Positions 54,752-63,830 of a stretch of DNA of 64,000 nucleotides are shown here, one piece after another; the first letter of the stretch is position 1; the number at the start of each line of letters is the position of its first letter. The stretch is from the NCBI RefSeq assembly GCF_036567765.1, contig NZ_DATCTU010000008.1, forward strand, positions 24,263 through 88,262. The letters are read 5' to 3'. Below the pieces are notes generated by a model that saw nothing but the letters and a program-made list of their open reading frames with translations, made no database searches and had not been told where the DNA came from. This DNA comes from Pseudobacteroides sp. (lineage in GTDB: Bacteria > Bacillota > Clostridia > Acetivibrionales > DSM-2933). The position numbers were made by a program, and so were the translations under genes.

Positions 54752-55543
54752 AAATCCTAATATCAAAAGCATTATAATACCAACAATCAGCCTGTAATAG
54801 GCAAAGGCTTTTAAGGAATGCTTCCCAAGAAATGAAATGAATTTTCCAACAACAATAAAAGCTACAATAAAGGATACAACAAATCCAACTGAAAGTGCAA
54901 ACCATTCAGTTGAGGTCATTGAGGTTAAGCTTTTTATCAATGAATATCCAGTTGCTGCAAACATAGTAGGGATTGCAAGAAAAAACGAAAACTCTGCAGC
55001 AGCTTTTACTGATAATCCTACCATAACACCTCCTATAATGGTTGATGCAGACCTAGACATACCTGGAAACAACGACATACATTGTGCAAAACCAATAAAC
55101 AACGACTTTTTGGCTCCTACCTTTAGCATGTTATCATTTTTTGCATTATTATGCTTTCGTTCTACTAAAAGTATTATAACTGCACCTAAAATCAGTGCTA
55201 TTGATACTGTAAATGGTGAAAAGAGGTATTTTTCAATATAGTCGTTCAACACTAAACCTAATACAGCAGAAGGCAGAAAAGCTATAAGCATCCAAAGCCA
55301 TAATTTAAAACCCCACTGTCCAGGCTTTATATTCTTAAAAGAATCAAGAATCCGGTTTCTATAATAGAATACTACAGCTAAGATAGCTCCAAGCTGAATC
55401 ATTATTTCGAACATTATTGCAAACTTTCCGGTAAAGCCAAGAAAATGTCCAAATAAAATGAGATGCCCTGTTGATGAGATAGGAAGAAATTCTGTAATTC
55501 CTTCTACTATACCTAGTATTATAGCTTTTATAATTAAATCCAT
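54746..55543 (-). CDS. uppP: Undecaprenyl-diphosphatase UppP/BacA
   Basis: The 265-residue polytopic membrane protein has the BacA signatures: GIVEGITEFLPISSTGHLIL (with the catalytic Glu and Ser) and FPGMSRSASTIIGG. It recycles undecaprenyl diphosphate for wall and surface-glycan synthesis, and overexpression gives bacitracin resistance. I start at ATG 55543 (AAGGGA upstream). The longer in-frame start adds a 42-residue polar tail not found in the family. Confidence 0.93.
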   Translation of the reverse strand: MDLIIKAIILGIVEGITEFLPISSTGHLILFGHFLGFTGKFAIMFEIMIQLGAILAVVFYYRNRILDSFKNIKPGQWGFKLWLWMLIAFLPSAVLGLVLNDYIEKYLFSPFTVSIALILGAVIILLVERKHNNAKNDNMLKVGAKKSLFIGFAQCMSLFPGMSRSASTIIGGVMVGLSVKAAAEFSFFLAIPTMFAATGYSLIKSLTSMTSTEWFALSVGFVVSFIVAFIVVGKFISFLGKHSLKAFAYYRLIVGIIMLLILGFR

Positions 55544-55870
55544 AGAGTTTTCCCTTCTCGTTTTCAAATTTTTATTCAAAGCCCTATTATCCAAATTCGT
55601 TCCATAGGGGTAGACATATTGTAATATTGAGGAAAGCAGATATTGATTAATGTCATTTGTTGCTTTCAAAAAGTATAATTCATTGAGACATAATTATCCG
55701 AGAATATATTGAATTTTCAATCTTCTAGCATTATATAATGCTACACAAACTTAATCAATGAAATTTTAGCATTCTTTAGTCTTTTGCCTTCGATATAGCA
55801 AATTTAAATATAATCTTAAAACCTGAAAGAAGTTGATTTAAGGCTAATTTTCTTTCTTGGATAAATTCAC
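55544..55870. other. AT-rich gap without a supported gene
   Basis: I see no supported coding region or conserved RNA in this stretch upstream of uppP. It is very AT-rich and probably holds the uppP promoter, but no clear -35/-10 pair stands out. Confidence 0.4.
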
Positions 55871-55873
55871 ATT

Positions 55874-55916
55874 AAAAAATTATCGACGAAAATTTAAATT
55901 TCTTCGATAATTTTTT
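55874..55916. terminator. Intrinsic terminator of the zinc operon
   Basis: A 13-bp stem (AAAAAATTATCGA / TCGATAATTTTTT) extended by an inner GAAA/TTTC pairing is followed on both strands by T-rich sequence. It lies just past the last gene of the minus-strand zinc operon. Confidence 0.8.
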
Positions 55917-55984
55917 ACATTAGCAAATGCAGTTGAAGCGTCTGCATTGCATTATAATAATGTACTTTGTTATCAAATATACTT

Positions 55985-56824
55985 TTAATAAACCAATTCA
56001 TCTTCGGGCTTATCTGTAGGTTCTACAGTTTCTGCTGCAATAACAGGCATAATCTCTCCTTTAAACTCCCCCTTTTGTATTTTGCCTGTCACTTTTACCC
56101 ATGAGTCCTTCTTAAGTTGCTCTGCCCTCTGATAATTGCATAAAAGACCTACAGGCTGCATATCTGCCGCACAGCAATTCATTGTAAATCTTGCTGGTAC
56201 AAACCTGTTTTGCCCAAATTCCTTATCCTTGAATACAAAGCCAACGACCTGAATCTTTTTACCTTCATATTTGCTTAGGCTTCCATACAGTTCCTCTATC
56301 CAGGGAATAAAGCTTTCAGCCGCCATGACAATGGTATCTCCTTGCTTAAGCAGCTCCTTGCTTATATTATCAGAAGACTTTCCAGCATTTTGGTTAGACC
56401 CACTGCCTGTGGCAATATTGTTTTCTTCTCTATCAGAGTATGTCTGTGTGTCTTCAACAAGCTCCCCATCACCGGACGACTCATAAGATCTGCCCATTGT
56501 ATTAATATTGCTTATGGACATGGTATCTGTGTCGAGAGCTTTAGGCGGAAGAGCAAAAGCCAACATCAAAGGAATGATAAAAAGAAGATATCGTCCTAAT
56601 TTAATATTTTTTCTTTTTGTCTTAAACAGTTCGCCTGATATAAACAATGCAATGGTAATAAACATCACTATGCCAAACTGCATATAGGGTATTATTCTTG
56701 GATGAACATAGTACTTTGCATTTCCGGATTCAATGACTTTGTAAAATAGAAAAGCAAAGCCAAGAAGAGATGCTATTTTCAACAAAGCTTCAAAGTCTAT
56801 TCCCAAACGGTTTAAATAACGCAT
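55985..56824 (-). CDS. TIGR03943/YcgQ-family membrane protein
   Basis: The 279-residue product has four hydrophobic N-terminal segments (to about residue 100). A soluble domain with an OB-fold-like part (YEGKKIQVVGFVFKDKEFGQNRF) and the conserved FTMNCCAADMQPVGLLC follows. The family is usually encoded next to the DUF318/ArsP-type permease and is linked to metal homeostasis. Here it follows a GTPase-permease fusion after 12 nt. The exact function is unknown. Confidence 0.82.
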   Translation of the reverse strand: MRYLNRLGIDFEALLKIASLLGFAFLFYKVIESGNAKYYVHPRIIPYMQFGIVMFITIALFISGELFKTKRKNIKLGRYLLFIIPLMLAFALPPKALDTDTMSISNINTMGRSYESSGDGELVEDTQTYSDREENNIATGSGSNQNAGKSSDNISKELLKQGDTIVMAAESFIPWIEELYGSLSKYEGKKIQVVGFVFKDKEFGQNRFVPARFTMNCCAADMQPVGLLCNYQRAEQLKKDSWVKVTGKIQKGEFKGEIMPVIAAETVEPTDKPEDELVY

Positions 56825-56836
56825 AATAGACCACCC

Positions 56837-58450
56837 TTAAAAAAATATTGCCGTAAAGAATATCAGTATTGCAAATGCCAGTCCACATACAACAATCAAA
56901 AACTTGGCAACAAATCTTTTGTTAAAGTTTCCAAGAAGCATCAGCACATTTTTAATATCAATCATTGGACCCAATACCAGGAAACCCATTACTGAACCCA
57001 TGGAAAACTGGTTGGCAAAGCTCCTGGCTATAAAGGCATCCGATGATGAACACACCGAAAGTATGACAGCGGCTGCCATCATGATTACAAGTGAAACTAC
57101 CCCTGAATTCCCTACTTCAAGAAGCAGGTCTTTAGGAATTGCAACCTGAAAGATGCTGGTGAGTAATGCTCCAATTACCAAGAACCTTCCGACATCAAAG
57201 AACTCTTCCCCAGCATGCTTAAATATAGCAGAGATTTTTTCTGCTGCTCCTCCCTTATTTCCTACGCTGCTACAGTAAGTGCAGCTGCACAATAAGCTGT
57301 TCCCACCAGTCAGCAGTTTTTTTTCGTTTCCAGGAAAGAATAGGAATGTTAGTCCTGAAGCTACCGCAATGGCTACTCCTAGATAAATCCTATAAAATGC
57401 AATATGGGGCTGCCCCGGAAAAGCATACAGGGTTGAGGCAATCACAATGGGATTTACTATGGGTGCCGCCAGCATGAAAGTAACAGCTGCATAAAGCGGA
57501 ACACCTTTTTTAACAAGCCGTGTCGCTACAGGCACAATTGCACAGTCACATACTGGAAAGAACAGGCCCCCCAGTATAGCAGCCAAAAAGGATGCCGCCT
57601 TGCTTTTTGGAAAATACTTTATTACCATTTCCCTGGATACAAACACCTGTATAATGGAAGATACCAGCACCCCAAGGATCAAAAAAGGAAATGCCTGCAT
57701 AAGTATGCTGATAAATATTGTATTTATAACCTGAAGCCATGATAGATCCATTTTGGCACTTCCAAAATCCGAAACTGTAAAAACAGTCATCAGGAAGTAT
57801 CCTACGACAAGTATAAAGGATACTGCCAAAAGTACATCTGAAGGCTTCTTCAAAAAACTTCCCTTGGTTTCCTCTGCACTGTTATCCTTAAGGTATTCTC
57901 CATAGTCTTCAGGCAATTCAATCCTTAGTATCTCCGCCTGTTTGTTCAGTGCTTTTATTGTTTTTTCAATATTACCCAGTCTGTCGGCCATAGCCTTGTC
58001 TGCATAATTTAATATAACAGTGTCGCTGTTTGCAGCCTGTTCAACAAGTGTATTTCCGGTTATATTCATAAGCATGTCAAAAGTTCTGCAGTCAACTACA
58101 TTCACTATGTTGCTTATTTCACAATTTTTACGGACACCTCGTTCATCTAGTACCCCCAGCAGCTCTTCAAGACTTGACATGCCATTTTGTTCGATGATGA
58201 TCCTATGGGGGAGATGCTTTTTGTAAGCTTCTTTTATGATGCTTGCTTCTAGAGGTTCGTCTTTTGTGAGCCTTTTTATATAAACATTTTCCCTTGAACA
58301 ACTTTCTTCATCAATATCTTCTTCCCCCGATTCGCAAAGGATTATGACAATCCTTTCTTTGGAATAAACTCGGCTGTCCAATACCTGCTTTATCAGTGAT
58401 GTTTTTCCCGAACTTAGAAATCCTGTGTATAAATCTACTTGAGTTTTCAC
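56837..58450 (-). CDS. Fusion of CobW-like GTPase domain and YcgR/DUF318 permease
   Basis: In this 537-residue protein, residues 1-200 resemble a G3E/CobW GTPase (Walker A GFLSSGKTS at 10-18, HRIIIEQNGMSSLEELL, NIVNVVDCRTF) but lack the GCxCC metal site. From about residue 220 it is a permease of the DUF318/ArsP group with about eight segments, FFPVCDCAIVPVATRLVKKG and AAPIVNPIVIASTLYAFPG. The cysteines of the permease (PVCDCA; CSCTYC in a loop) could bind metal. The start is GTG at 58450. It lies in the Zur-type operon between a G3E chaperone and a TIGR03943 gene, where zinc or another divalent metal is the likely cargo. Confidence 0.8.
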   Translation of the reverse strand: MKTQVDLYTGFLSSGKTSLIKQVLDSRVYSKERIVIILCESGEEDIDEESCSRENVYIKRLTKDEPLEASIIKEAYKKHLPHRIIIEQNGMSSLEELLGVLDERGVRKNCEISNIVNVVDCRTFDMLMNITGNTLVEQAANSDTVILNYADKAMADRLGNIEKTIKALNKQAEILRIELPEDYGEYLKDNSAEETKGSFLKKPSDVLLAVSFILVVGYFLMTVFTVSDFGSAKMDLSWLQVINTIFISILMQAFPFLILGVLVSSIIQVFVSREMVIKYFPKSKAASFLAAILGGLFFPVCDCAIVPVATRLVKKGVPLYAAVTFMLAAPIVNPIVIASTLYAFPGQPHIAFYRIYLGVAIAVASGLTFLFFPGNEKKLLTGGNSLLCSCTYCSSVGNKGGAAEKISAIFKHAGEEFFDVGRFLVIGALLTSIFQVAIPKDLLLEVGNSGVVSLVIMMAAAVILSVCSSSDAFIARSFANQFSMGSVMGFLVLGPMIDIKNVLMLLGNFNKRFVAKFLIVVCGLAFAILIFFTAIFF

Positions 58451-58529
58451 CTTAACAACCCCTTTTTCGTTTGCAAGAGAACATTCCTCATCTTATATGG
58501 TTGCCAATGATTTTTAAGAGTTTTGTCCC

Positions 58530-59558
58530 CTAGCCTTGAAACAGTTTACGAAGCTCCTCCTTTTGAAGATCTCTTCCTATAATGCAAATCCGTCCTGTAT
58601 AGTCAGGATTTGTACTCTTTATCTGTACCTCGCCCGGAACATAATCAAATTGTATCCACTTATCCTGGCTAACCTGCAGTATGCCTTTGCCCCTTAACAC
58701 CATTCCAAAGTTTTTATCGCTACCAAGTTGATTTACCAGTACTTTTAAACGTTCCTCCTCAAACACTTTTGGTGTTTCAGTACCCCATACATCAAAAACT
58801 TCATCTGCCCTATGATTATGGCTTTCTCCACTGCTGCATCCACAATTCTCGTGATGATGGGTATGGCTATGCTGGTGCCCACATTTACATTTACTGCTGT
58901 GGTGATGTCTTTTTAATACCACCCTTGGAATGGTCATCTGATTCTCAAGCATGACACTCGCATCCTGCTCGGCAATGGCTGTGATTTGATCAGCCTTGAG
59001 AGCTTCCCATAGTGTAGTAACAATATTGGCCTTGCTATTAAGTTTACGAATTGAGCTTACAATTGACTCCATCTTTTTGTTGTCTGCATGCTGAGTCCTG
59101 CTCATAATAATGGTTTTTGCATGTTTGATCTGGTTCTCAAAAAATTCTCCGAAATTGGAAATATAAATCTGATACTTTAATACGTCTACAACTGTTATAA
59201 TCATGTTTATTCTCAGTGTATTATTCAGTTTTGGTATGTTACATGCTTTTATGACATCAGAAAGCTTGCCGACTCCGGATGGCTCTATAATGATCCGGTC
59301 TGGCTTGTATTTTGATATAACCTCCTCAACCGACTTGCTAAAGTCCCCAACAAGGGTACAGCATATACAGCCAGAGTTGATTTCTTTAATCTCTATTCCT
59401 GAATTTTTTAATATAGAGCCGTCAATCCCTATTTCTCCAAACTCATTCTCAATAATAACCAGTTTTTCACTGTGCAATTTTTCTTCAATAAGCTTTTTAA
59501 TCAGGGTTGTTTTTCCTGCACCTAAAAATCCTGAAATAATATCAACCTTTACTGCCAT
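58530..59558 (-). CDS. G3E-family zinc chaperone GTPase (ZNG1/YciC-like)
   Basis: The 342-residue GTPase has Walker A GFLGAGKTT, the metal-binding GCICC motif (EINSGCICCTLVGDF), IIEPSGVGK and a metal-rich loop of clustered His and Cys (KCKCGHQHSHTHHH and onward) before the CobW C-terminal domain (GMVLRGKGILQV). Such proteins pass zinc to client enzymes under starvation. I start at ATG 59558 because GAGAGG lies 6 nt upstream. It lies just downstream of the zur-like gene in the zinc operon. Confidence 0.88.
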   Translation of the reverse strand: MAVKVDIISGFLGAGKTTLIKKLIEEKLHSEKLVIIENEFGEIGIDGSILKNSGIEIKEINSGCICCTLVGDFSKSVEEVISKYKPDRIIIEPSGVGKLSDVIKACNIPKLNNTLRINMIITVVDVLKYQIYISNFGEFFENQIKHAKTIIMSRTQHADNKKMESIVSSIRKLNSKANIVTTLWEALKADQITAIAEQDASVMLENQMTIPRVVLKRHHHSSKCKCGHQHSHTHHHENCGCSSGESHNHRADEVFDVWGTETPKVFEEERLKVLVNQLGSDKNFGMVLRGKGILQVSQDKWIQFDYVPGEVQIKSTNPDYTGRICIIGRDLQKEELRKLFQG

Positions 59559-59570
59559 TAACATCCTCTC

Positions 59571-60002
59571 CTATTCCTTAGTCTTGCACACAGGACAGTA
59601 ACCGTAGCTTTCAAGCCTGTGTGATGTGACTTGAAAGCTGGTTTCCTGCTCTAGAGATTTCTCATAAACCTCAAAGGGGCAGTTGTCTACATCCATTATT
59701 TTTTTACAGCGTATACACACAAGGTAATGCTTATGCTCCATACGGTTGAGCTCAAACACCGCCTTATTGTCTTCTGTAATACTTGATTTCAAGACCATAC
59801 CCTTGTCTACAAAAATATCAAGTATTCTATACACTGTTGATAAACTTATAGTCGTATCAATTTCCTTTGCTTTAAAGAATACCCGGTCAGCAGTTAGGGG
59901 TAAACTTTCTTCCTTCAATATATCAAAAATCATATTTTTTTGCCTTGTGTTCTTAATGCCATGATTGCTGAAAAATTCCTTGTTGTTTAATTGTTCCATC
60001 AT
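59571..60002 (-). CDS. zur: Fur-family metalloregulator, probably Zur
   Basis: The 143-residue protein has a winged helix (NTRQKNMIFDILKEESLPLTADRVF, then STVYRILDIFVDKGMVLK). A His-rich dimerisation part (MEHKHYLVCIRCKKIMD) and a second Cys pair (YGYCPVCKTK) form the structural zinc site. Position between znuB and a zinc chaperone gene argues for Zur over Fur. It probably represses this operon through the dyads near 63040 and 63130. ATG 60002 has AAAGGG at 9 nt; ATG 60011 is the alternative. Confidence 0.83.
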   Translation of the reverse strand: MMEQLNNKEFFSNHGIKNTRQKNMIFDILKEESLPLTADRVFFKAKEIDTTISLSTVYRILDIFVDKGMVLKSSITEDNKAVFELNRMEHKHYLVCIRCKKIMDVDNCPFEVYEKSLEQETSFQVTSHRLESYGYCPVCKTKE

Positions 60003-60049
60003 ATTTCTCATCCCTTTGGTTATATACTTAATAAAATTCTAATAACAAC

Positions 60050-60877
60050 TCAAGCAAGGTTAAGCTTTTTAATTAAGAAGAATACTGCAAAGCAAAGTGC
60101 GTTAAGCATAACAATGGTTGCTCCTGTAGGGAAGTTCATTATAAAGGATATGAACACTCCCAAAATAACACAGGATACCGATACAGCAGATGAAACAAGG
60201 ATGGTGCTTTTAAATCCTTTGGCCACTTGTAGTGCTGTCACTGTAGGGAATATAATCAGGCTTGATATAAGCATGGTTCCTACAACACGGATGCCGAGTA
60301 CTATTGTTATTGAGGTAAGCACCGAAATTAAATAATTCATAGTCCTTGTGTTTAAGCCTATAACCTTTGCAAATTCTTCGTCATAAGTTATAGCAAACAA
60401 ATTGTTGTAAAAGAAGAAAATCATAAAGATGACAACTACCGATAGAATAACCGACAGTATAACATCTATATTGCTTATTACCAGTATACTCCCAAATAAG
60501 TAGCTGAACAAATCTACATTAAATCCCCTGGCCACACTGGAAACCAGAACACCGACTGCCAACGCAAATGTGGACACAAGCCCTATAGCTGCATCCCCAT
60601 GCAGGTCCGCCTTTTCATTGAGCTTTAAAATAAGTAAAGATGAAAGTATTACAATAGGTATAGACACAAGGAGCGGTGATGCTGCAAGCAGTAAAGCTAT
60701 GGCAATAGTTGCAAAGCTTACATGTGCCAGGCCGTCACCAATCATGGAATACTTTTTTAACACCAAGAATATCCCTAGAAATGAGCAGCAGACAGCAATT
60801 AGCGAACCAACCAGCAACGCTTTCAGCATAAAATCATATTGTACTGCTTCAATTATCAATGAAATCACATTTTCCAT
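60050..60877 (-). CDS. znuB: Zinc/manganese ABC permease, ZnuB-like
   Basis: The 275-residue permease has about eight hydrophobic segments and the ABC-3 family stretches (GSLIAVCCSFLGIFLVLKKYSMIGDGLAHVSFA, then DEEFAKVIGLNTRTMNYL). The start ATG at 60877 has GGAGG 7 nt upstream and overlaps the ATPase gene end by 29 nt. It forms the channel of the zinc importer with ZnuC and ZnuA. Confidence 0.9.
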   Translation of the reverse strand: MENVISLIIEAVQYDFMLKALLVGSLIAVCCSFLGIFLVLKKYSMIGDGLAHVSFATIAIALLLAASPLLVSIPIVILSSLLILKLNEKADLHGDAAIGLVSTFALAVGVLVSSVARGFNVDLFSYLFGSILVISNIDVILSVILSVVVIFMIFFFYNNLFAITYDEEFAKVIGLNTRTMNYLISVLTSITIVLGIRVVGTMLISSLIIFPTVTALQVAKGFKSTILVSSAVSVSCVILGVFISFIMNFPTGATIVMLNALCFAVFFLIKKLNLA

Positions 60878-61616
60878 CTGCATGCCTCCAACAAAAATGG
60901 TGCTGTGCAAAAAAGCCAAAATATTCTGTCATCTCTTTGGATTTGCAGAACTCCGCATAGCTTCCGTAGAATACCATTCTCCTGTCCAGATAAAGCATTT
61001 TTCTAGTATACTTCCCAATAGAACCAACATCATGTGACACTAGCAAAACCGTTACTCCATCATCTTTATTCAAACTGCTGATCATCTCATAGAATTCTTC
61101 TCTGATTTTCGGGTCAAGTGCACTGGTAGGCTCGTCAAGGATCAACATTTGAGGTGAGCTCACCATTGCCCTGGCCAACAGCACCCTCTGCTGCTGACCT
61201 CCGGACAAGTCTCCTATTTTTTTGTCCTTTAAATCTGATATCTTAAGTTTTTCGAGAATAATATCAATCTTTTCAATATCCTTTTTTGTAATAACTTTGG
61301 GCATTTTTTTGTTTCCGAGCAGACCTATTGATACAATTTCTTTTACTTTGGCGGGAAACAGCCTATCATTCATAACAGCTTTTTGGGGAAGGTAGCCGAT
61401 AAAGCTCCTCCCGTTAGCATTATCTCCAAATTGTATCTTGCCCTCTGAGGGTAGAAGTAGTCCGAGCAGACCCTTCATTAAAGTTGTCTTACCGGAACCG
61501 TTAGGCCCAACAATCCCTATATAGTCTCCTGCCTCCACCTCAAAGCTTATGCTGCTTAGCACTTCGTTCCTGCCATACTTCATCGTAAGGTTTTGTACAG
61601 AAAGTATATTATTCAT
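60849..61616 (-). CDS. znuC: Zinc/manganese ABC ATPase, ZnuC-like
   Basis: The 255-residue ATPase has Walker A GPNGSGKTT, Q-loop IGYLPQKAV, signature LSGGQQQRVLLARAM and Walker B MLILDEPTSALDP. Its start overlaps the ZnuA gene by 8 nt and its end overlaps ZnuB, so the three subunits are translationally linked. Confidence 0.92.
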   Translation of the reverse strand: MNNILSVQNLTMKYGRNEVLSSISFEVEAGDYIGIVGPNGSGKTTLMKGLLGLLLPSEGKIQFGDNANGRSFIGYLPQKAVMNDRLFPAKVKEIVSIGLLGNKKMPKVITKKDIEKIDIILEKLKISDLKDKKIGDLSGGQQQRVLLARAMVSSPQMLILDEPTSALDPKIREEFYEMISSLNKDDGVTVLLVSHDVGSIGKYTRKMLYLDRRMVFYGSYAEFCKSKEMTEYFGFFAQHHFCWRHADGKCDFIDN

Positions 61617-62985
61617 TGTATCCCAGCCCTTGCTTCAGTTTTTCGAGATTCTCTTCCATAATACTGATATAGGTTACCCCCGAGCTTAACTCTTCATTAG
61701 TTACGTTATGAACACCATGCAACAGCAGCATTTTAGCTCCTGTCTGGTCTGAAATCACTTTTGCTACTTTGGGGTTTACCAGCTCTTCATAATATATAAC
61801 CTTTACCCCTGAATCCTTTATATTTTTTATAAGCTCTGCAATTCTTTGTGGTGTAGGTTCTGCATCAGGAGCAAAGCCGCTGTAGGGAGAAATATGCTCT
61901 AGGCCATAACGCTTCGCAAAGTACCCGAAAGCAAAGTGACCTCCATACATGATTTTCTTATACTTGGTCTTCTTAAAAGCTTCGGCGAATTTGCCATCAA
62001 GCTCCTGGAGCTTCTTTTTATAGCTTTCACCACTTTCCTTATAGAAACTTTCGTTCTTCGTATCAGCCTTTGAAAGCCCTTCTACAATATTGTCCACCAT
62101 CTTCTGGGCATACACAGGATCAAGCCATATGTGAGGATCTTTTCCTCCGTGATAGTGATGCTCTCCTTCGGGTTTTTGAGCTTCAGGCTCTATGTCTTTG
62201 CCTTCCAAGTCCTTGAAGAAATGCTCTTTGTCTTCAAATTCAGAGGGTACATGCTGTGTAAAGAATATATAGCTGCCATCCTTTTCAATTTTAATGCTGA
62301 ATGCTGATATATCCTTAGAGGAATCAAATTCAAGTTGGTACAAAGTATCGGCAGGTACCAGTATTTCTCCAGGTTTCTTAGCCGTAGTAGCTCCCTTAAA
62401 CAGCTCCTCTGCCCTTTCGTGTATAGTTTCAATGCCTTCTTTTCCACTCTTAGCGGCATTTAAGATAACCATTTTCATTTCAGGGTCGGCATATTTGCCA
62501 TCCACCTTGGCAAAGCTCCACTTGTATTGACCGGCTTTGAGGTTAAAGGCACCCGCCCATTCAAATGGATGCTCGCCTTCACCCTCTTCATGTTCTTCAT
62601 GATGCTTTTCTTCGTCCAGCAACTCAATGCCTTTGCTTGTATCAACAACAACAAGCTTGTTATCCTTTGTGCTTTCAATCACCTTATGTACCCAAGGCTC
62701 CATGTTCTCGCCTGTATAAATAAATGCATTTGATTTTTTTATATTGACTATATTCTGCGGAGACGGCTCGTAAGAGTGCGACTCCACACCAGGAGGCAGT
62801 AACAGAGTAACATCAGCCTTGTCTTTGGCAATCTCCCTTACGAAATCATACTGGGGAAACAGCGTTGTAATAACCTTCAGCTTTCCTGTATCGGAAGACT
62901 TGCCTGCAGGCAGACTGCACCCTGAAATAAACGCAAGAAATGAGACAGTAACCAGCATAGAAATCAGAACCTTTAAGTTTTTCAC
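61609..62985 (-). CDS. znuA: Zinc-binding lipoprotein, ZnuA-like, with inserted domain
   Basis: The 458-residue lipoprotein has lipobox LAFISGC. Zn-family features are FPQYDFVREIAKD, the metal His in GVESHSYEPS, a His-rich acidic loop (EEKHHEEHEEGEGEH), a second His stretch (GEHHYHGGKDPHIWLDP), the His in YGGHFAFGYFAKRYG and the Glu/Asp region. Between the two His-rich loops (about residues 140-265) lies an extra domain (HPFEWAGAFNLKAGQYKWSF and onward), which makes the protein about 150 residues longer than a plain ZnuA. The start is GTG at 62985 with AGGAGGG 8 nt upstream. First gene of the zinc operon. Confidence 0.9.
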   Translation of the reverse strand: MKNLKVLISMLVTVSFLAFISGCSLPAGKSSDTGKLKVITTLFPQYDFVREIAKDKADVTLLLPPGVESHSYEPSPQNIVNIKKSNAFIYTGENMEPWVHKVIESTKDNKLVVVDTSKGIELLDEEKHHEEHEEGEGEHPFEWAGAFNLKAGQYKWSFAKVDGKYADPEMKMVILNAAKSGKEGIETIHERAEELFKGATTAKKPGEILVPADTLYQLEFDSSKDISAFSIKIEKDGSYIFFTQHVPSEFEDKEHFFKDLEGKDIEPEAQKPEGEHHYHGGKDPHIWLDPVYAQKMVDNIVEGLSKADTKNESFYKESGESYKKKLQELDGKFAEAFKKTKYKKIMYGGHFAFGYFAKRYGLEHISPYSGFAPDAEPTPQRIAELIKNIKDSGVKVIYYEELVNPKVAKVISDQTGAKMLLLHGVHNVTNEELSSGVTYISIMEENLEKLKQGLGYNE

Positions 62986-63036
62986 GGAATACCCTCCTCG
63001 TACTTTTCTCTTAAAATTTATATGCTTGACTTTTTA

Positions 63037-63057
63037 TGCAAATGCATATTATTTGCA
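63037..63057. promoter_or_regulatory. Putative Zur box 1 (TGCAAAT-N7-ATTTGCA)
   Basis: A perfect 7-bp dyad with a 7-bp spacer lies 52 bp upstream of the znuA start, inside the leader. It is the same 7-7-7 dyad as the one at 63125. Spacing and position fit a Fur-family operator; Zur binding is inferred from the zur-like gene in the operon. Confidence 0.7.
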
Positions 63058-63124
63058 TTTAAAAATATTTAAAAAGATACTCTTAACATCCCTGCCAAGA
63101 GTTCTGTTGTGTACATCACGCTTT

Positions 63125-63145
63125 TGCAAATAATTCGCATTTGCA
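63125..63145. promoter_or_regulatory. Putative Zur box 2 (TGCAAAT-N7-ATTTGCA)
   Basis: This is the second copy of the same dyad, lying directly downstream of the -10 box of the znuA promoter, where a bound repressor would block initiation. Confidence 0.75.
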
Positions 63146-63148
63146 TTT

Positions 63149-63177
63149 ATTGTACAGCAATTATATTTTAAAATCAA
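63149..63177 (-). promoter_or_regulatory. Promoter of the zinc operon
   Basis: On the minus strand TTGATT (-35) is followed after exactly 17 bp by TACAAT (-10). The predicted start falls within the adjacent dyad at 63125-63145. No other good promoter is seen before znuA. Confidence 0.7.
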
Positions 63178-63179
63178 TA

Positions 63180-63415
63180 CTTCATTTATATGGCCTGATG
63201 AGAGCATAGCTGCTCTGTACTGAAAAGTAAAGTTTAAAAGTGGCTTAAATCAACGTCTTTGAGTTTTTAGAAATTTCTTAATTATAGAAGAATTCGTTAT
63301 TCCAAACTAAACTTAAAAGCATTGATATGTTAGAGAATTAACTTGACTAGACAGTATATGAATAGGGTATGGGAAATACCTCTCCTGGCAACAATCAAAC
63401 GTAAAAAGGAGAGGA
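63180..63415. other. Gap without a supported gene
   Basis: No supported gene is seen here. A 6-bp hairpin (AGAGCA/TGCTCT at 63201-63216) is the only structure noted. The right part probably belongs to the degraded left side of the IS481 fragment. Confidence 0.35.
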
Positions 63416-63425
63416 AAACTATGAG

Positions 63426-63830
63426 AGTAGAGTAATACCATTCTTTGAGAGTCACATGATACCTGTTATGAGAATACTTACCGATAGAGGTACAGAGTAT
63501 TGCGGAGCTCCAGAGAAACACTTGTGTGAATTATTCTTACAAATGAATGATATAGAGCACACAATGACTAAGGCAAAAAGCCCACAAACCAATGGTATAT
63601 GTGAGAGATTCAATCAGACCATATTAAACGAGTTTTACAAGATAGCATTTAGGAAAACAATATATAAATCAGTAGAACAATTACAAGAAGATCTAGACTT
63701 TTTTATGCTACAATATAATGAGGAACGCACCCACCAAGGTAAGAGGTGTAAAGGAAAAACTCCAATGCAGACTTTTTGGGACAGTCTTCAATTAACCCGT
63801 GAAAAGCTACTCAATGATACTGCTAGTTAA
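63426..63830 (+). mobile_element. IS481-family transposase fragment (integrase core)
   Basis: The open frame encodes RVIPFFESHMIPVMRILTDR followed by GTEYCGAPEKH, then TKAKSPQTNGICERFNQTIL and YNEERTHQGKRCKGKTP. These are the second catalytic Asp region and the Glu region of an IS481 DDE integrase. The N-terminal helix-turn-helix and the first Asp are missing; the frame is closed by TAA just upstream of 63410. It is a 5-prime-truncated remnant; the 3-prime end looks intact. Confidence 0.8.
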
